Origin: Lachnocurva sp029100405
GTDB taxonomy: Bacteria > Bacillota > Clostridia > Lachnospirales > Lachnospiraceae
DNA: 64,000 nt
Direction of reading: 5' to 3'
NCBI GenBank assembly: GCA_046263755.1
Contig: JBJYZC010000005.1
Location: 62,001 to 126,000 of the forward strand
Shown here: positions 49,464-58,244 of the stretch, piece by piece
Layout: every line of letters starts with the position of its first letter
Position numbering within the stretch: position 1 is the first letter of the stretch
The notes under the pieces: generated by a model
Databases searched by the model: none
Seen by the model: only the letters and a program-made list of their open reading frames with translations
What the model was told of the DNA's origin: nothing
Position numbers and translations under genes: made by a program

Positions 49464-50950
49464 TCCTGAACCTCCCGGTAAATATCCTTGTTCAGGATCT
49501 CTGTAATTCGAATACCGAAATTATCCTCAACAACAACGATATCGCCATGGGCAATGCATTCTCCATTCACATAGAGATCTGCCTGCTCACCTGCCATCTT
49601 ATCAAGAACCACGAGAGATCCCTGTGTCAGATCCAGAACTTCCTTAATGGGTTTTCTGGTTCTTCCGATTTCAACGGAGATCTCCACGGGAACCTTCATC
49701 AGCATCTCCCGGTTGGCTTCGATTTCCTCTCCATCCTCCTGAAGTTCGCTGTATTCCGGGGCAGATAAGGAGCGGACAATACCTCCGGTCTCCTGCTTTC
49801 TTGCTTCTTTTCTGGCCTCTAATTTCTTCTCCCTCTCCTTCTTCTCCTCATGCATTTCCTGCATCAGATTCATCATCTGATTCTGGGACTGCTGGAGAGC
49901 GGAAAGAATCTGGGTCAAGGCCGGATCCGGCGCTGATACATACTGAACCGGAGCCGTTTGGCTGCCTGTATTCACAGTTGGAGTCGGGGCAGGCTGACCG
50001 GTCGTTTGAACAGGGTTATTGGAAGCCGGTGCTTCCTCTGCTTCTTCTTTTTTAGTCTCTTCCGAAGAAGCTGCAGCTTCCTCTTTGAGGCGGGCCAGGA
50101 TCGCATCCGTTTCATTCTGATCCAGAGCATGTTTTTCATTCATTCCCTGGTAGACCGCTTTTGCTTCTTCATCAGAGATTTCCGGCGAAGTTTCTTTCTC
50201 CTCCACAGGAGCCTCTGCGGTCTCTTCTTTTTCAGTCTGATCCTCTTCTCCAAAGGCCGGCGGTTCTTTTGATGATGACTCGGGAGCGACAACGGTCTCT
50301 TCCTGACCGAGAACCGGCGGTTCCTCCAGTGTATCCTCCTCTGACGTATCCTGTCCCAGGCTTGCAGCATAGGGGCGAAGCAGTTCCTTCACCAGCTTCG
50401 CATCCATGATGATCAGAAATTCACTGTTTAAGGCCTGATCAATGGCCAGATTGAACCGGACAACAACCTTATCCTCTTCTCCGGGAAAGTACTTATCCTT
50501 GAAGGCAGCTGCATTCGGCACTTCGAAGGAAACCGGTGTGGAAATATTGACCGTATATCCGAGGAACTCCGACAAGGCGGTTGCGGAGCTTCCCATCATC
50601 TGGTTCATGACCTCACAGATGGCGCTTTTGTTCATTTCATCGAAAACAAATTCTTCCGGCGGGATTTCCTGCCCCATCATCATTCCGACGATGATCCGGA
50701 CATCCTCTTTACTGAACATCATGACATTGGTACCGGATAAGCCTTCGACATAAGAAATCTCAACAGCAATCGCGGGTTCCAGATTCTGGAAACTGAACTG
50801 GGAACGGGATTCCACCGATACAACCGGTGTTGTAATATTGGTTCTTGCTCCAAGGAGTGTCGAAACAGCGGTTGCCGAGGCGCCCAGACTGATATTCATG
50901 ATCTCGCCGACAGCGTCAATCTCCATTTCGTTAAAATTGGAAGCTCCCAT
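49460..50950 (-). CDS. fliY: Motor switch protein and CheY-P phosphatase FliY (CheC-FliN fusion)
   Basis: The protein has 496 residues. Residues 1-195 form a CheC-like domain with two intact phosphatase motifs of the form D/S-x3-E-x2-N with a Pro further on (DAVGEIMN and SAICEVMN). Both sites therefore look able to dephosphorylate CheY-P. An acidic, Glu/Ala/Pro-rich linker of about 190 residues follows with a short coiled coil (MNLMQEMHEEKKEREKKLEA). The last 80 residues are a FliN domain (VEISVEIGRTRKPIKEVLDL) that forms the C ring. The linker is long for the family. It lies between flgC and fliO. Confidence 0.96.
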   Translation of the reverse strand: MGASNFNEMEIDAVGEIMNISLGASATAVSTLLGARTNITTPVVSVESRSQFSFQNLEPAIAVEISYVEGLSGTNVMMFSKEDVRIIVGMMMGQEIPPEEFVFDEMNKSAICEVMNQMMGSSATALSEFLGYTVNISTPVSFEVPNAAAFKDKYFPGEEDKVVVRFNLAIDQALNSEFLIIMDAKLVKELLRPYAASLGQDTSEEDTLEEPPVLGQEETVVAPESSSKEPPAFGEEDQTEKEETAEAPVEEKETSPEISDEEAKAVYQGMNEKHALDQNETDAILARLKEEAAASSEETKKEEAEEAPASNNPVQTTGQPAPTPTVNTGSQTAPVQYVSAPDPALTQILSALQQSQNQMMNLMQEMHEEKKEREKKLEARKEARKQETGGIVRSLSAPEYSELQEDGEEIEANREMLMKVPVEISVEIGRTRKPIKEVLDLTQGSLVVLDKMAGEQADLYVNGECIAHGDIVVVEDNFGIRITEILNKDIYREVQE

Positions 50951-50967
50951 TGATTCTTACTCCTTCA

Positions 50968-51423
50968 TTATTTACCGATGTTCATCGCACTCTGTGTCAT
51001 CTGCTTGATGGCATTCAAAGCAGTCACATTTGCTTCGTAGGAACGGGTCGCTGACATTGCATCTACCGTTTCTTTTAAGACATCCACATTTGGTTTCTCT
51101 ACATATCCGTTTGCATCTGCGTCCGGATTCTCAGGATCATAGACTCTTTTCAAAGCGGTCGTATCTTCCACAACCTCAGAAACACGAACGCCCATTTTCC
51201 CGGAGCCAACCGTCTTCTCTCCGGTTCTTGCCCGGCGGAGCGCATTGGCAAATGTCGCTTTCTCTCCATAACTCTCGAGGACAACATCCTTCCTCCGATA
51301 GGCACCGCCATTTGCCGTTCTCGTGGTATCGACATTGGCTATATTCTCGGAAGCAATATCCAGACGGGTCCTCTGAGCGCTCATTCCGGATGCGTTGATA
51401 TCAAAAGAATTTAAGAAAGACAT
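50968..51423 (-). CDS. flgC: Flagellar basal-body rod protein FlgC
   Basis: FlgC is a proximal rod subunit. The 151-residue protein has the FlgC N terminus (INASGMSAQRTRLDIASENI) and C terminus (NVDVLKETVDAMSATRSYEA). Its place between cheY and fliY is unusual: in most flagellar operons flgC lies between flgB and fliE. Its partner flgB is at 21504 on the other strand. The ATG has AGGAGGAAGA upstream. Confidence 0.95.
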   Translation of the reverse strand: MSFLNSFDINASGMSAQRTRLDIASENIANVDTTRTANGGAYRRKDVVLESYGEKATFANALRRARTGEKTVGSGKMGVRVSEVVEDTTALKRVYDPENPDADANGYVEKPNVDVLKETVDAMSATRSYEANVTALNAIKQMTQSAMNIGK

Positions 51424-51442
51424 TCTTCCTCCTTCTTACGGC

Positions 51443-51808
51443 TTATCCCAGGATATTCTTTACGGTAGAACAAATTCTCTCCGCATTGAAAGGCTTTACG
51501 ACGAAATCCTTTGCGCCGGACTTGATAGCGTCCACAACCATGCTTTCCTGTCCCATTGCCGTACACATAACAACCTTTGCAGACGGATCCTCTTCACGGA
51601 TCTTCTTTAAGGCTTGAAGTCCGTCCATATTGGGCATGGTAATATCCATGATCACAATGTCCGGCTTCTCCTGTTCATATTTCTGAACGCCGTCCAGGCC
51701 ATCGGTCGCTTCAATGAAAGTCGCATCGGCATATCCACCCTCAGACAGGGACTTCTTCACCATCATTCGCATGAATGCCGCATCATCTACCAGTAAAATC
51801 TTAGCCAT
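51443..51808 (-). CDS. cheY: Chemotaxis response regulator CheY
   Basis: A single receiver domain of 121 residues. Phosphoacceptor Asp lies in IVIMDITMPNMDG, the acidic pair in LLVDDAAFMR, Thr in MCTAMGQ and Lys in DFVVKPF. CheY-P binds FliM/FliY to change motor rotation. The ATG at 51808 has GGAG upstream; the longer frame into fliM lacks support. It lies four bases after fliM. Confidence 0.96.
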   Translation of the reverse strand: MAKILLVDDAAFMRMMVKKSLSEGGYADATFIEATDGLDGVQKYEQEKPDIVIMDITMPNMDGLQALKKIREEDPSAKVVMCTAMGQESMVVDAIKSGAKDFVVKPFNAERICSTVKNILG

Positions 51809-51812
51809 TTGA

Positions 51813-52874
51813 TTATTCTCCTTCTTCTTTGTTCTTGTTCGTTTCCTGATCGTCCTCATTCTTTGGTTCAATGCGGCGATCAATGTGAATTGCTATATTT
51901 TTCTTATAAACACCCATATGACCCTTAAACCAGGGGCTGCTACCGACATAAACCGTCGAAAGGGCATTTTTTGAAATATTCATATCAATCACATCTCCCA
52001 CCTGGAGGCGATCGATATCATCTACCGTAAGTCTGATCTTCCCCAGAACTGCCGTAAGCTGCAATGAAGAATCTCTGAGGTGACTCATAATGGTATCGGT
52101 ATTATTGGCATAGGTAAAACCTCTTGCCAGATGCTTTCGATTATCAATGGTCCGAAAAATCTGCTCGAGAAGGGTTCCCGGAATACACATCCGGATCTTC
52201 TCAGAGGATATCCCTGTAACATCTACATTTAAATGAACGAGGACCACGGTCTCATCCAGTCCGACTTCCTGTACCATGGAGGGGTTTTCTTCCACTTTCT
52301 GCGGTTTGAAATCCGCAGTAATGTAATTCGAAAATCCGTCTCCCAGGGCATGAATAAAATATTCCACAATTCGCCGGTAAAGAGACATCTCCACATCAGA
52401 ATAGCGGTAATTGTCCTCCGCCTTTAAGACCCGGTCGCCGCCGCCCAGCATATGATTCATCAGAGTCAGAATCAGTCCCGGTGTAATATACATCATCATG
52501 GGTACACTGAACTTGCCCTTGTCCGGAAGACTGACATCAATGATGGTCATACAGTCATTCTCATGGAAAGAATTAACAAATTCATAGTAACGGCTCTCCC
52601 GGAGCTCGATGACCGTAATATCCGTCATGGCCCGAAAGATTCCATTCACCTGAGAAGTCATCAAACGGGCATAGTTCTCAAATATGCTCCGAAGGATCTT
52701 CAGTTTTTCTTTTGTAAATTTTCTCGGACTATAGAAGTCATACTTCTTATAGTCATCATTCGGCTTGGCTGCCGGAGTCGGAACCGCTTCTCCTTTGACC
52801 TCTGTGTCTTCTGCATCATTATGCATGGAGGCTAAAAGGGCATCGATCTCACTCTGAGACAATACATCTGCCAT
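51813..52874 (-). CDS. fliM: Flagellar motor switch protein FliM
   Basis: The C-ring switch protein, 353 residues. The N-terminal CheY-P binding peptide is ADVLSQSEIDALLASM. The middle CheC-like domain contains NHMLGGGDRV (GGG motif), and the C terminus is a FliN-like domain (VGDVIDMNISKNALSTVYVG). A charged tail of about 20 residues (PKNEDDQETNKNKEEGE) ends the protein. It lies 11 bases after motB; fliL, which usually precedes fliM in this group, is not there. Confidence 0.97.
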   Translation of the reverse strand: MADVLSQSEIDALLASMHNDAEDTEVKGEAVPTPAAKPNDDYKKYDFYSPRKFTKEKLKILRSIFENYARLMTSQVNGIFRAMTDITVIELRESRYYEFVNSFHENDCMTIIDVSLPDKGKFSVPMMMYITPGLILTLMNHMLGGGDRVLKAEDNYRYSDVEMSLYRRIVEYFIHALGDGFSNYITADFKPQKVEENPSMVQEVGLDETVVLVHLNVDVTGISSEKIRMCIPGTLLEQIFRTIDNRKHLARGFTYANNTDTIMSHLRDSSLQLTAVLGKIRLTVDDIDRLQVGDVIDMNISKNALSTVYVGSSPWFKGHMGVYKKNIAIHIDRRIEPKNEDDQETNKNKEEGE

Positions 52875-52884
52875 GCTGTTTCCT

Positions 52885-53775
52885 CTATTGTGCCGTGTTA
52901 TTTACTGTCGTCGATGTAGCATCCTTCCCTACAGAAACATCTGTATCCGGATTTCCGTCAGTTGTCGCCGTTTTTGCATTGCCCGTTCCGGAATTCACCT
53001 CATCCCGGATCTTGTCAACGTCGTTTTCGTCAGCTCCCTTGTCAATCAGAAGGATTTCAACCCGGCGGTTGGCCGCCCGTCCCGCCTCCGTATCATTACT
53101 TTGGACGGGACGAAACTGTCCGTATTCCATACTGACAATTTTTTCCGGTTCAATCACATTCTGCTCTTCGATATAAATACAGACCTCTGCCGCTCGCATA
53201 GCGGCCAGCATGCGGTCACCTCGAACGGTATCTCCCGCCCGGGATGCCTGGGCTGTATGTCCCATGATATTGACCTGGCTGATCTTTTCCTTTTCCGGTG
53301 CAATGATATTACAGAAAATACTCAAGGCATCTTTTCCCTGATCTGTCAGGACAGAAGAATCGCCGTTAAAGAAGGCCTTATCCTTGAATTCTACAAAAGT
53401 ATAATTCTTACCCCGGCTTGCAGATACTCCGCTGACCCCCTGCTGGTCCATTTTCTGTGCGATCATGAGATAGAGTTCATTCAGGTTGTCTGTTGTTGCC
53501 TGCGCATTACTGGCGGCAGCTTTATCTCCGGCTCCCTTAGACGCCTTTCCGTCTTTGGTAACCTGGCCATTTATATTGATGCTTCCGCTGTCACCGTCTT
53601 TACTGACAAGACCAGGATAGATACTCTTTACGAAAAGATCCCACTTACTCTGATCCAGACTGGACATGGAATAAAGGAGCACAAAGAAAGTCAGAAGCAA
53701 TGTAACCAGATCCCCGTAGGTATCCATCCAGCTTCCGCCTTCATCTCCGCCCCCGCCTTTCTTTCTTCTTGCCAT
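52885..53775 (-). CDS. motB: Flagellar motor stator protein MotB
   Basis: The stator subunit anchored to peptidoglycan, 296 residues. It has one membrane helix near the N terminus with the ion-carrying Asp in WMDTYGDLVTLLLTFFVLLY, then a plug/linker and an OmpA-like domain (NIMGHTAQASRAGDTVRGDR, AANRRVEILLI). A Thr/Asp-rich tail of about 45 residues follows. It pairs with MotA three bases upstream. Ion type (H or Na) cannot be decided from this. Confidence 0.96.
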   Translation of the reverse strand: MARRKKGGGGDEGGSWMDTYGDLVTLLLTFFVLLYSMSSLDQSKWDLFVKSIYPGLVSKDGDSGSININGQVTKDGKASKGAGDKAAASNAQATTDNLNELYLMIAQKMDQQGVSGVSASRGKNYTFVEFKDKAFFNGDSSVLTDQGKDALSIFCNIIAPEKEKISQVNIMGHTAQASRAGDTVRGDRMLAAMRAAEVCIYIEEQNVIEPEKIVSMEYGQFRPVQSNDTEAGRAANRRVEILLIDKGADENDVDKIRDEVNSGTGNAKTATTDGNPDTDVSVGKDATSTTVNNTAQ

Positions 53776-53778
53776 ACT

Positions 53779-54585
53779 TTATTCTCCCGTCTGTCCGGTC
53801 TTAATGTCCTCTGCCAGCAATTTTGTTGAATCTTTTGTCTTAATGGAGCCAAGCAGATTCTCCCGGATATTCTTGGGGTTTTCCCCGGACTGAATCGCAA
53901 TCACGCCTTCAATAATGGTGGAACAATAAAGTTCTTCTTCTGCATCTCTTACTCCCAGTTTCTGCGCGATCGGATGGAAGAAAATATTGGAAAGAGCCGA
54001 GCCATAGAAGGTTGTGATCAAGGCAACGGACATATCCTGTCCCAGGGTCGACGCACCGCCGGAACCACTCAGATTCATTCCCTTTAACATGTTGATCAGT
54101 CCAACCAGGGTACCGATCATACCAAAAGCCGGTGCAAGGGCAGAGCCCTTCAAATACATGCCCCGAACTTCTTCATGTCTTGCTGCCATATCATCCAGCC
54201 GCCGTTCCAAAACAAATCGAACCTTATCCGGATCGTTTGCATCTACGATCATAAGGACTGCTGAATGGAAGAAGGGCTCTTCGATCTCATCCGCTTTCTC
54301 TTCCAAGGCTAACAGTCCCTCTTTTCTGGCGATCATAGCCAGTTCCACAATTTTATCAACGGTCGGCGGAATCTCAAAATCCTTGCCGCGAAAGCATTTT
54401 CCAATGTGCTTCGGGATATCCTTCAGCATTCGGACAGGATAGCAGGCAATCAGGGAGGCAATGGTTCCTCCTAAAACGATAGCAATACTGGGTACATCAT
54501 AGAAGTTCCCGAGCTTCGGGACCGTAATACCATAGACAACCAATGCGATTGCCAGTACCCATCCGATTAGTGTCGTAATGTCCAT
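53779..54585 (-). CDS. motA: Flagellar motor stator protein MotA
   Basis: A stator membrane protein of 268 residues with four hydrophobic segments (about 3-22, 31-50, 148-168 and 183-203). It contains APAFGMIGTLVGLINMLKGM and GQDMSVALITTFYGSALSNI, the conserved helices that line the ion path, and a basic/acidic cytoplasmic loop (LERRLDDMAARHEEVRGMYL). It lies 24 bases after flbD, within the operon. Confidence 0.97.
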   Translation of the reverse strand: MDITTLIGWVLAIALVVYGITVPKLGNFYDVPSIAIVLGGTIASLIACYPVRMLKDIPKHIGKCFRGKDFEIPPTVDKIVELAMIARKEGLLALEEKADEIEEPFFHSAVLMIVDANDPDKVRFVLERRLDDMAARHEEVRGMYLKGSALAPAFGMIGTLVGLINMLKGMNLSGSGGASTLGQDMSVALITTFYGSALSNIFFHPIAQKLGVRDAEEELYCSTIIEGVIAIQSGENPKNIRENLLGSIKTKDSTKLLAEDIKTGQTGE

Positions 54586-54609
54586 AAGACTTGATCTGCC
54601 TCCTGCATC

Positions 54610-54813
54610 CTATTGTTCCATCCCGCTATCTCCGGTAAATATAGACCGGAAATAGACCTGGGTCTCTTTGACAATATGGTCAATGCTTTCCCGAACCAGG
54701 AAAAAGTCCCCATTTGTCATTCGAATCTTCGTCTCCGGAATCGATTCCAGACTAAGAATCTGGAAATAATTCAAATAGAAGGTCTCACCATTGAGACGAG
54801 TCAATTTTATCAT
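54610..54813 (-). CDS. flbD: Flagellar protein FlbD (SwrD family)
   Basis: A small protein of 67 residues, MIKLTRLNGETFYLNYFQIL and MTNGDFFLVRESIDHIVKET, matching the FlbD family. In Bacillus the homologue SwrD raises motor torque. It lies between flgE and motA, the conserved place. Confidence 0.94.
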   Translation of the reverse strand: MIKLTRLNGETFYLNYFQILSLESIPETKIRMTNGDFFLVRESIDHIVKETQVYFRSIFTGDSGMEQ

Positions 54814-54849
54814 ATTTTCTCCTAATAAAGGGGGCGATGTATTCTTCTA

Positions 54850-55860
54850 TCAGCGCTTCATGTTAACTAATTCCTGAAGAATCTCATCGCTGACCGTGAT
54901 CATCTTGGAGTTTGCCTGGAAACCACGCTCAGTAACGATCATATCGGAGAATTCCTTGGCCAGATCCACATTGGAGGACTCCAGGTAGCCGCTCATCAGA
55001 CTGGATGTGGATCCTCCCGGCTGGGTAGCTGTCATGAAACCGGAGTTGTCATTTGCAGTGGCATTGAAGTTATTGTTTCCGGCCTTCATCAGGCCTTCCT
55101 GGTTCTGGAAGTTTGCGATAGCCACCTTTCCGATGACAACATTCTTGGATTCCCCATTGAAACTGATCGTTCCCTTTACAGTACCATCGTTATCGATCTG
55201 CACACTCTTCAGCTGTGTTGCATCACCGGTGAAATTCAGCCTTGCGTCAGCAGCAACCGTAGTGCTTCCGGTAAGAGCCGGAGCACGGAGTGCCTGTAAC
55301 ACTGTTCCATAGTGATCTCCGGGATTTCCGATCTCATCCAGGGTCAATGTAGTTGCATTGTTATTTCCCAGAGGCTGAAAACCATAGACGAAATTTCCAT
55401 TGGAATCTACCATATATCCATTGGCATCCACAGAGAACTGGCCGACACGGGTAAAATTGAAATTGGAAGCCTTTAATTCCGTAGACACTGCAGCGTCTGT
55501 CCGATTTGTTCCAACCGCAGTCTCAACCTTTGCCTGAGCTGTTGTCTTTGTGATGAAGAATCCGGATCCGTTGATGCTGGCATTAAAGCCTCCGACATAG
55601 CTCGGTGTGGAGCTTGTCATATCAGTAGAAATCGCTCCTGTGACAGAACCATAACCATACTGAACAGCATTAGAACCGCCGACGGTTCCTGCCTGGCCAT
55701 TGGAAGATGCGGTTGTTGTCTGATACATGGCATCCTTAAAGGTGTAATTCTGTGCCTTGTAACCACTGGTATTGACATTGGCAATATTATTACCGATGAC
55801 ATCCATCTTGTTTTGATGTGCTCTTAAGCCGGAAACGGCGGAATCCATAGCTCTTAACAT
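54850..55860 (-). CDS. flgE: Flagellar hook protein FlgE
   Basis: The hook subunit, 336 residues. N-terminal SGLRAHQNKMDVIGNNIANV and NTSGYKAQNYTFKD, mid FNASINGSGFFITK and C-terminal YLESSNVDLAKEFSDMIVTE are the axial family signatures. Size is in the FlgE range for a short hook protein. The ATG at 55860 has GAAAGGAAT upstream; an ATG 12 bases further in is also possible. Confidence 0.93.
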   Translation of the reverse strand: MLRAMDSAVSGLRAHQNKMDVIGNNIANVNTSGYKAQNYTFKDAMYQTTTASSNGQAGTVGGSNAVQYGYGSVTGAISTDMTSSTPSYVGGFNASINGSGFFITKTTAQAKVETAVGTNRTDAAVSTELKASNFNFTRVGQFSVDANGYMVDSNGNFVYGFQPLGNNNATTLTLDEIGNPGDHYGTVLQALRAPALTGSTTVAADARLNFTGDATQLKSVQIDNDGTVKGTISFNGESKNVVIGKVAIANFQNQEGLMKAGNNNFNATANDNSGFMTATQPGGSTSSLMSGYLESSNVDLAKEFSDMIVTERGFQANSKMITVSDEILQELVNMKR

Positions 55861-55926
55861 AATTTTATTCCTTTCTTCCTTTTGAATCGGTTTTATTTCA
55901 AACAATCAGTTATTATCTATCACTGG

Positions 55927-56430
55927 TTAAGACTCAAGAACAGAGTCTGCATTCTTTGTATCTCTTGTAGTGTTTCCAAGTACACTCTGAATTCGTTCCA
56001 AAGAATAGTCTGTATCGTCTCCCTCGATCCGAATGGTCGGGTTCTTGCCACTCAGACTGACCGAACTTACAATTCCGGTCTTTGTGACGGTCTTTTCACT
56101 ACCATCCGCTCCAGTCCCTGCAGATGCGAGATAGGTTACCTTTTTCCCGATCAGACTGGCTGCATAGCTTTGCTGACTTAAAGCGGTCGATGTCTTTATG
56201 GATTCTGTCATAGCTGTCAAGGACTGAACCATAGCCATCTGAGACATCTGATTCATCATATCACTGGTATCCATGGGATTGGACATATCCTGGTTGGCAA
56301 GCTGTGCTGCCAGAAGTTTGAAATAACTCTGTATGTCCAGACTTCCCTTCTCATTATTGGCGGCAGCTGTATTTTTTGAATAAACGGAACTTGTTCCGCT
56401 CGATCCGCTCAATGCACTGATATCCGGCAT
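55927..56430 (-). CDS. flgD: Flagellar hook cap protein FlgD
   Basis: FlgD caps the growing hook. The 167-residue protein has the FlgD N-terminal core (SYFKLLAAQLANQDMSNPMD, then MNQMSQMAMVQSLTAMTESI) and a short beta-rich C-terminal half (ASLIGKKVTYL, GIVSSVSL) without the full FlgD Ig-like extension, as is usual in Firmicutes. The ATG at 56430 has AGGAAG upstream. It lies between fliK and flgE. Confidence 0.94.
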   Translation of the reverse strand: MPDISALSGSSGTSSVYSKNTAAANNEKGSLDIQSYFKLLAAQLANQDMSNPMDTSDMMNQMSQMAMVQSLTAMTESIKTSTALSQQSYAASLIGKKVTYLASAGTGADGSEKTVTKTGIVSSVSLSGKNPTIRIEGDDTDYSLERIQSVLGNTTRDTKNADSVLES

Positions 56431-56474
56431 TTTGTCTTCCTTTCTTCTTTCTGCGAGGACTTTTCGATTCTCTA

Positions 56475-58208
56475 TCAATCCAGGCCAAGCCGCATCATAT
56501 TAAGAAAACGGTCATGGCTCTCCTGTTTTTGTTTCTGTCTTTTTTGTCCTTCATCCGCTTCCCGGCGGTTTTGGGATCGTCCTTCCAGATTCATAGCAGT
56601 TTTCTCCCCGCTATCCGTCATATTGGGTGGAAGAATGACAGCCGTTTCTTTCCCGGTCGACCGGGTCAGGATCTCTCCCATCTTTTCAGCATGTTCAGAA
56701 AGTAAATGGAAGGTTTCCGGTTTTGTTGTAAGAATCGTAAGATTTGCCCGTCCGGACTCGTAGGTCAGATGGATCGTGATCTTTCCGAGGTTCTCCGGAT
56801 TCAAGGTCAATTCCATCGTTCCGGGTCGGTTTTCATTTGCTTTCCAGGTCTTCGTAATGAGAGTACTTAAGTCCTCCGGAAGGCGCGCAGGACTTGTTGT
56901 CATCTGTCCTTTCGCTACGAAAGCCGAACCTTCCCCATTCCTAATTATTTCGACATTTTGGCTTGAATTATAAACATTCGACGGAGATATCGGCGAAGGC
57001 TCTTCGCTATTCCCGGAATCCTTCCTGCTACTCTTTAAGGCGGAATCCGGACGATTCTTTGCTTCTATTGTAAGGGCTGTAAGGTCCTTCCCATCTCTAT
57101 TCTCCAAAGCATCTGTACTCGGATTCGAATCAAGGACCTTTGGATCAGAAGAATTCTCTTTTCCGTTCAAAGGGTCTGTCTGCACTTCAGCCAAAGAAGC
57201 CTTTCCTTCCGATTTCCCATTCTCGGATCCAAAAGCATCCCTTTCCTGATTGGTAATAGCGATCGGCTCTGCACTTGAATCTTTCGCTCCTGCCGCTCCT
57301 GTTTCATTGTCTCGATTGGAAGCGGATATTGAAAGCATTTCCCGGTCATTTGCATCCGACTCCATCATTTTCTGATTGACAGTGTCTTTCGTATCTTTTG
57401 CCGGATTTACTGCAGCTTTTCTATCCTCCTTCGAAAGGGCAGGATCTGTCGAGCCATCTTTCGGAATCGCCGTGTCTTTCCTACCTTCTTGGAAAGCCGC
57501 TGTATCTTTTTCGCCTTCGTTCAAAATTGCAGTGTCTTTTAGGCCTTCTTTCGGAATCGAAGTGTCTTTCGCATCCTCATTCGGATCTGTGATTTCTTTC
57601 CTTCCGGCTTGAAAACTTTTCGCAGCATCCGTTTCCACTTCCATATCTACAGGTTCTGTCTTACCTGTACTCGAATCTTTTGTAACTTCTGCTTCTACTT
57701 TTGGATTTTCGTTCGGTAGGGCATCTGCTTCCAGATTTACCGCGTTTTTCGCATTTATTTCAGGGTCCACGATGATCTGACTGTCATTTTTCACAGCCGG
57801 GCCATCCTGTCTCTGTTCTCGCAGGGCAGCCGGATCCGAGTCAGAAATAGCAGCATCCGTTTTCTGGCTTCTGCTATCTGTAGGTATCCTGCTTTGCTCC
57901 TTGTCTTTGTAATCGACTGTTCGGGCGCCATTCGAAGAAGACAAATTCTGATTTCTCTCTGTAACGGAAGCTGTTTTTCCTGCTTTTTCTACCGAAGAAG
58001 TCGAATGGTCCATCGTATGGCCTTCTTCTCTTTTCGGACTGTCTTTTGCTTTTATATTACCGGTCAGAGTCTGAATGAGATTTTGAAATGTACCGGCAAT
58101 GTTGTCATTCCCATTCGAAAGTCTTCTTTCTCTCTTTCGGATCCCAGAGGAATTGGCCTTTGCCGGTTCGTTTCCCCGAACATTCAGGGTATCGTTCATT
58201 CCATACAT
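56475..58208 (-). CDS. fliK: Flagellar hook-length control protein FliK
   Basis: FliK is a molecular ruler that tells FlhB when the hook is long enough. The 577-residue protein has a long, low-complexity first part and a C-terminal Flg_hook domain at about 465-545 (PGTMELTLNPENLGKITIHL). Between about 200 and 290 there are degenerate 11-residue repeats (KDTAIPKEGL, KDTAILNEGE, KDTAAFQEGR, KDTAIPKDGS) that could change ruler length by slippage; the matching DNA is repetitive too. The ATG at 58208 has AGGAGGAAGA upstream. A divergent FliK-like protein is at 28653. Confidence 0.94.
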   Translation of the reverse strand: MYGMNDTLNVRGNEPAKANSSGIRKRERRLSNGNDNIAGTFQNLIQTLTGNIKAKDSPKREEGHTMDHSTSSVEKAGKTASVTERNQNLSSSNGARTVDYKDKEQSRIPTDSRSQKTDAAISDSDPAALREQRQDGPAVKNDSQIIVDPEINAKNAVNLEADALPNENPKVEAEVTKDSSTGKTEPVDMEVETDAAKSFQAGRKEITDPNEDAKDTSIPKEGLKDTAILNEGEKDTAAFQEGRKDTAIPKDGSTDPALSKEDRKAAVNPAKDTKDTVNQKMMESDANDREMLSISASNRDNETGAAGAKDSSAEPIAITNQERDAFGSENGKSEGKASLAEVQTDPLNGKENSSDPKVLDSNPSTDALENRDGKDLTALTIEAKNRPDSALKSSRKDSGNSEEPSPISPSNVYNSSQNVEIIRNGEGSAFVAKGQMTTSPARLPEDLSTLITKTWKANENRPGTMELTLNPENLGKITIHLTYESGRANLTILTTKPETFHLLSEHAEKMGEILTRSTGKETAVILPPNMTDSGEKTAMNLEGRSQNRREADEGQKRQKQKQESHDRFLNMMRLGLD

Positions 58209-58244
58209 TCTTCTTCCTCCTTTCTAATGATCTGCACTTTCCTG

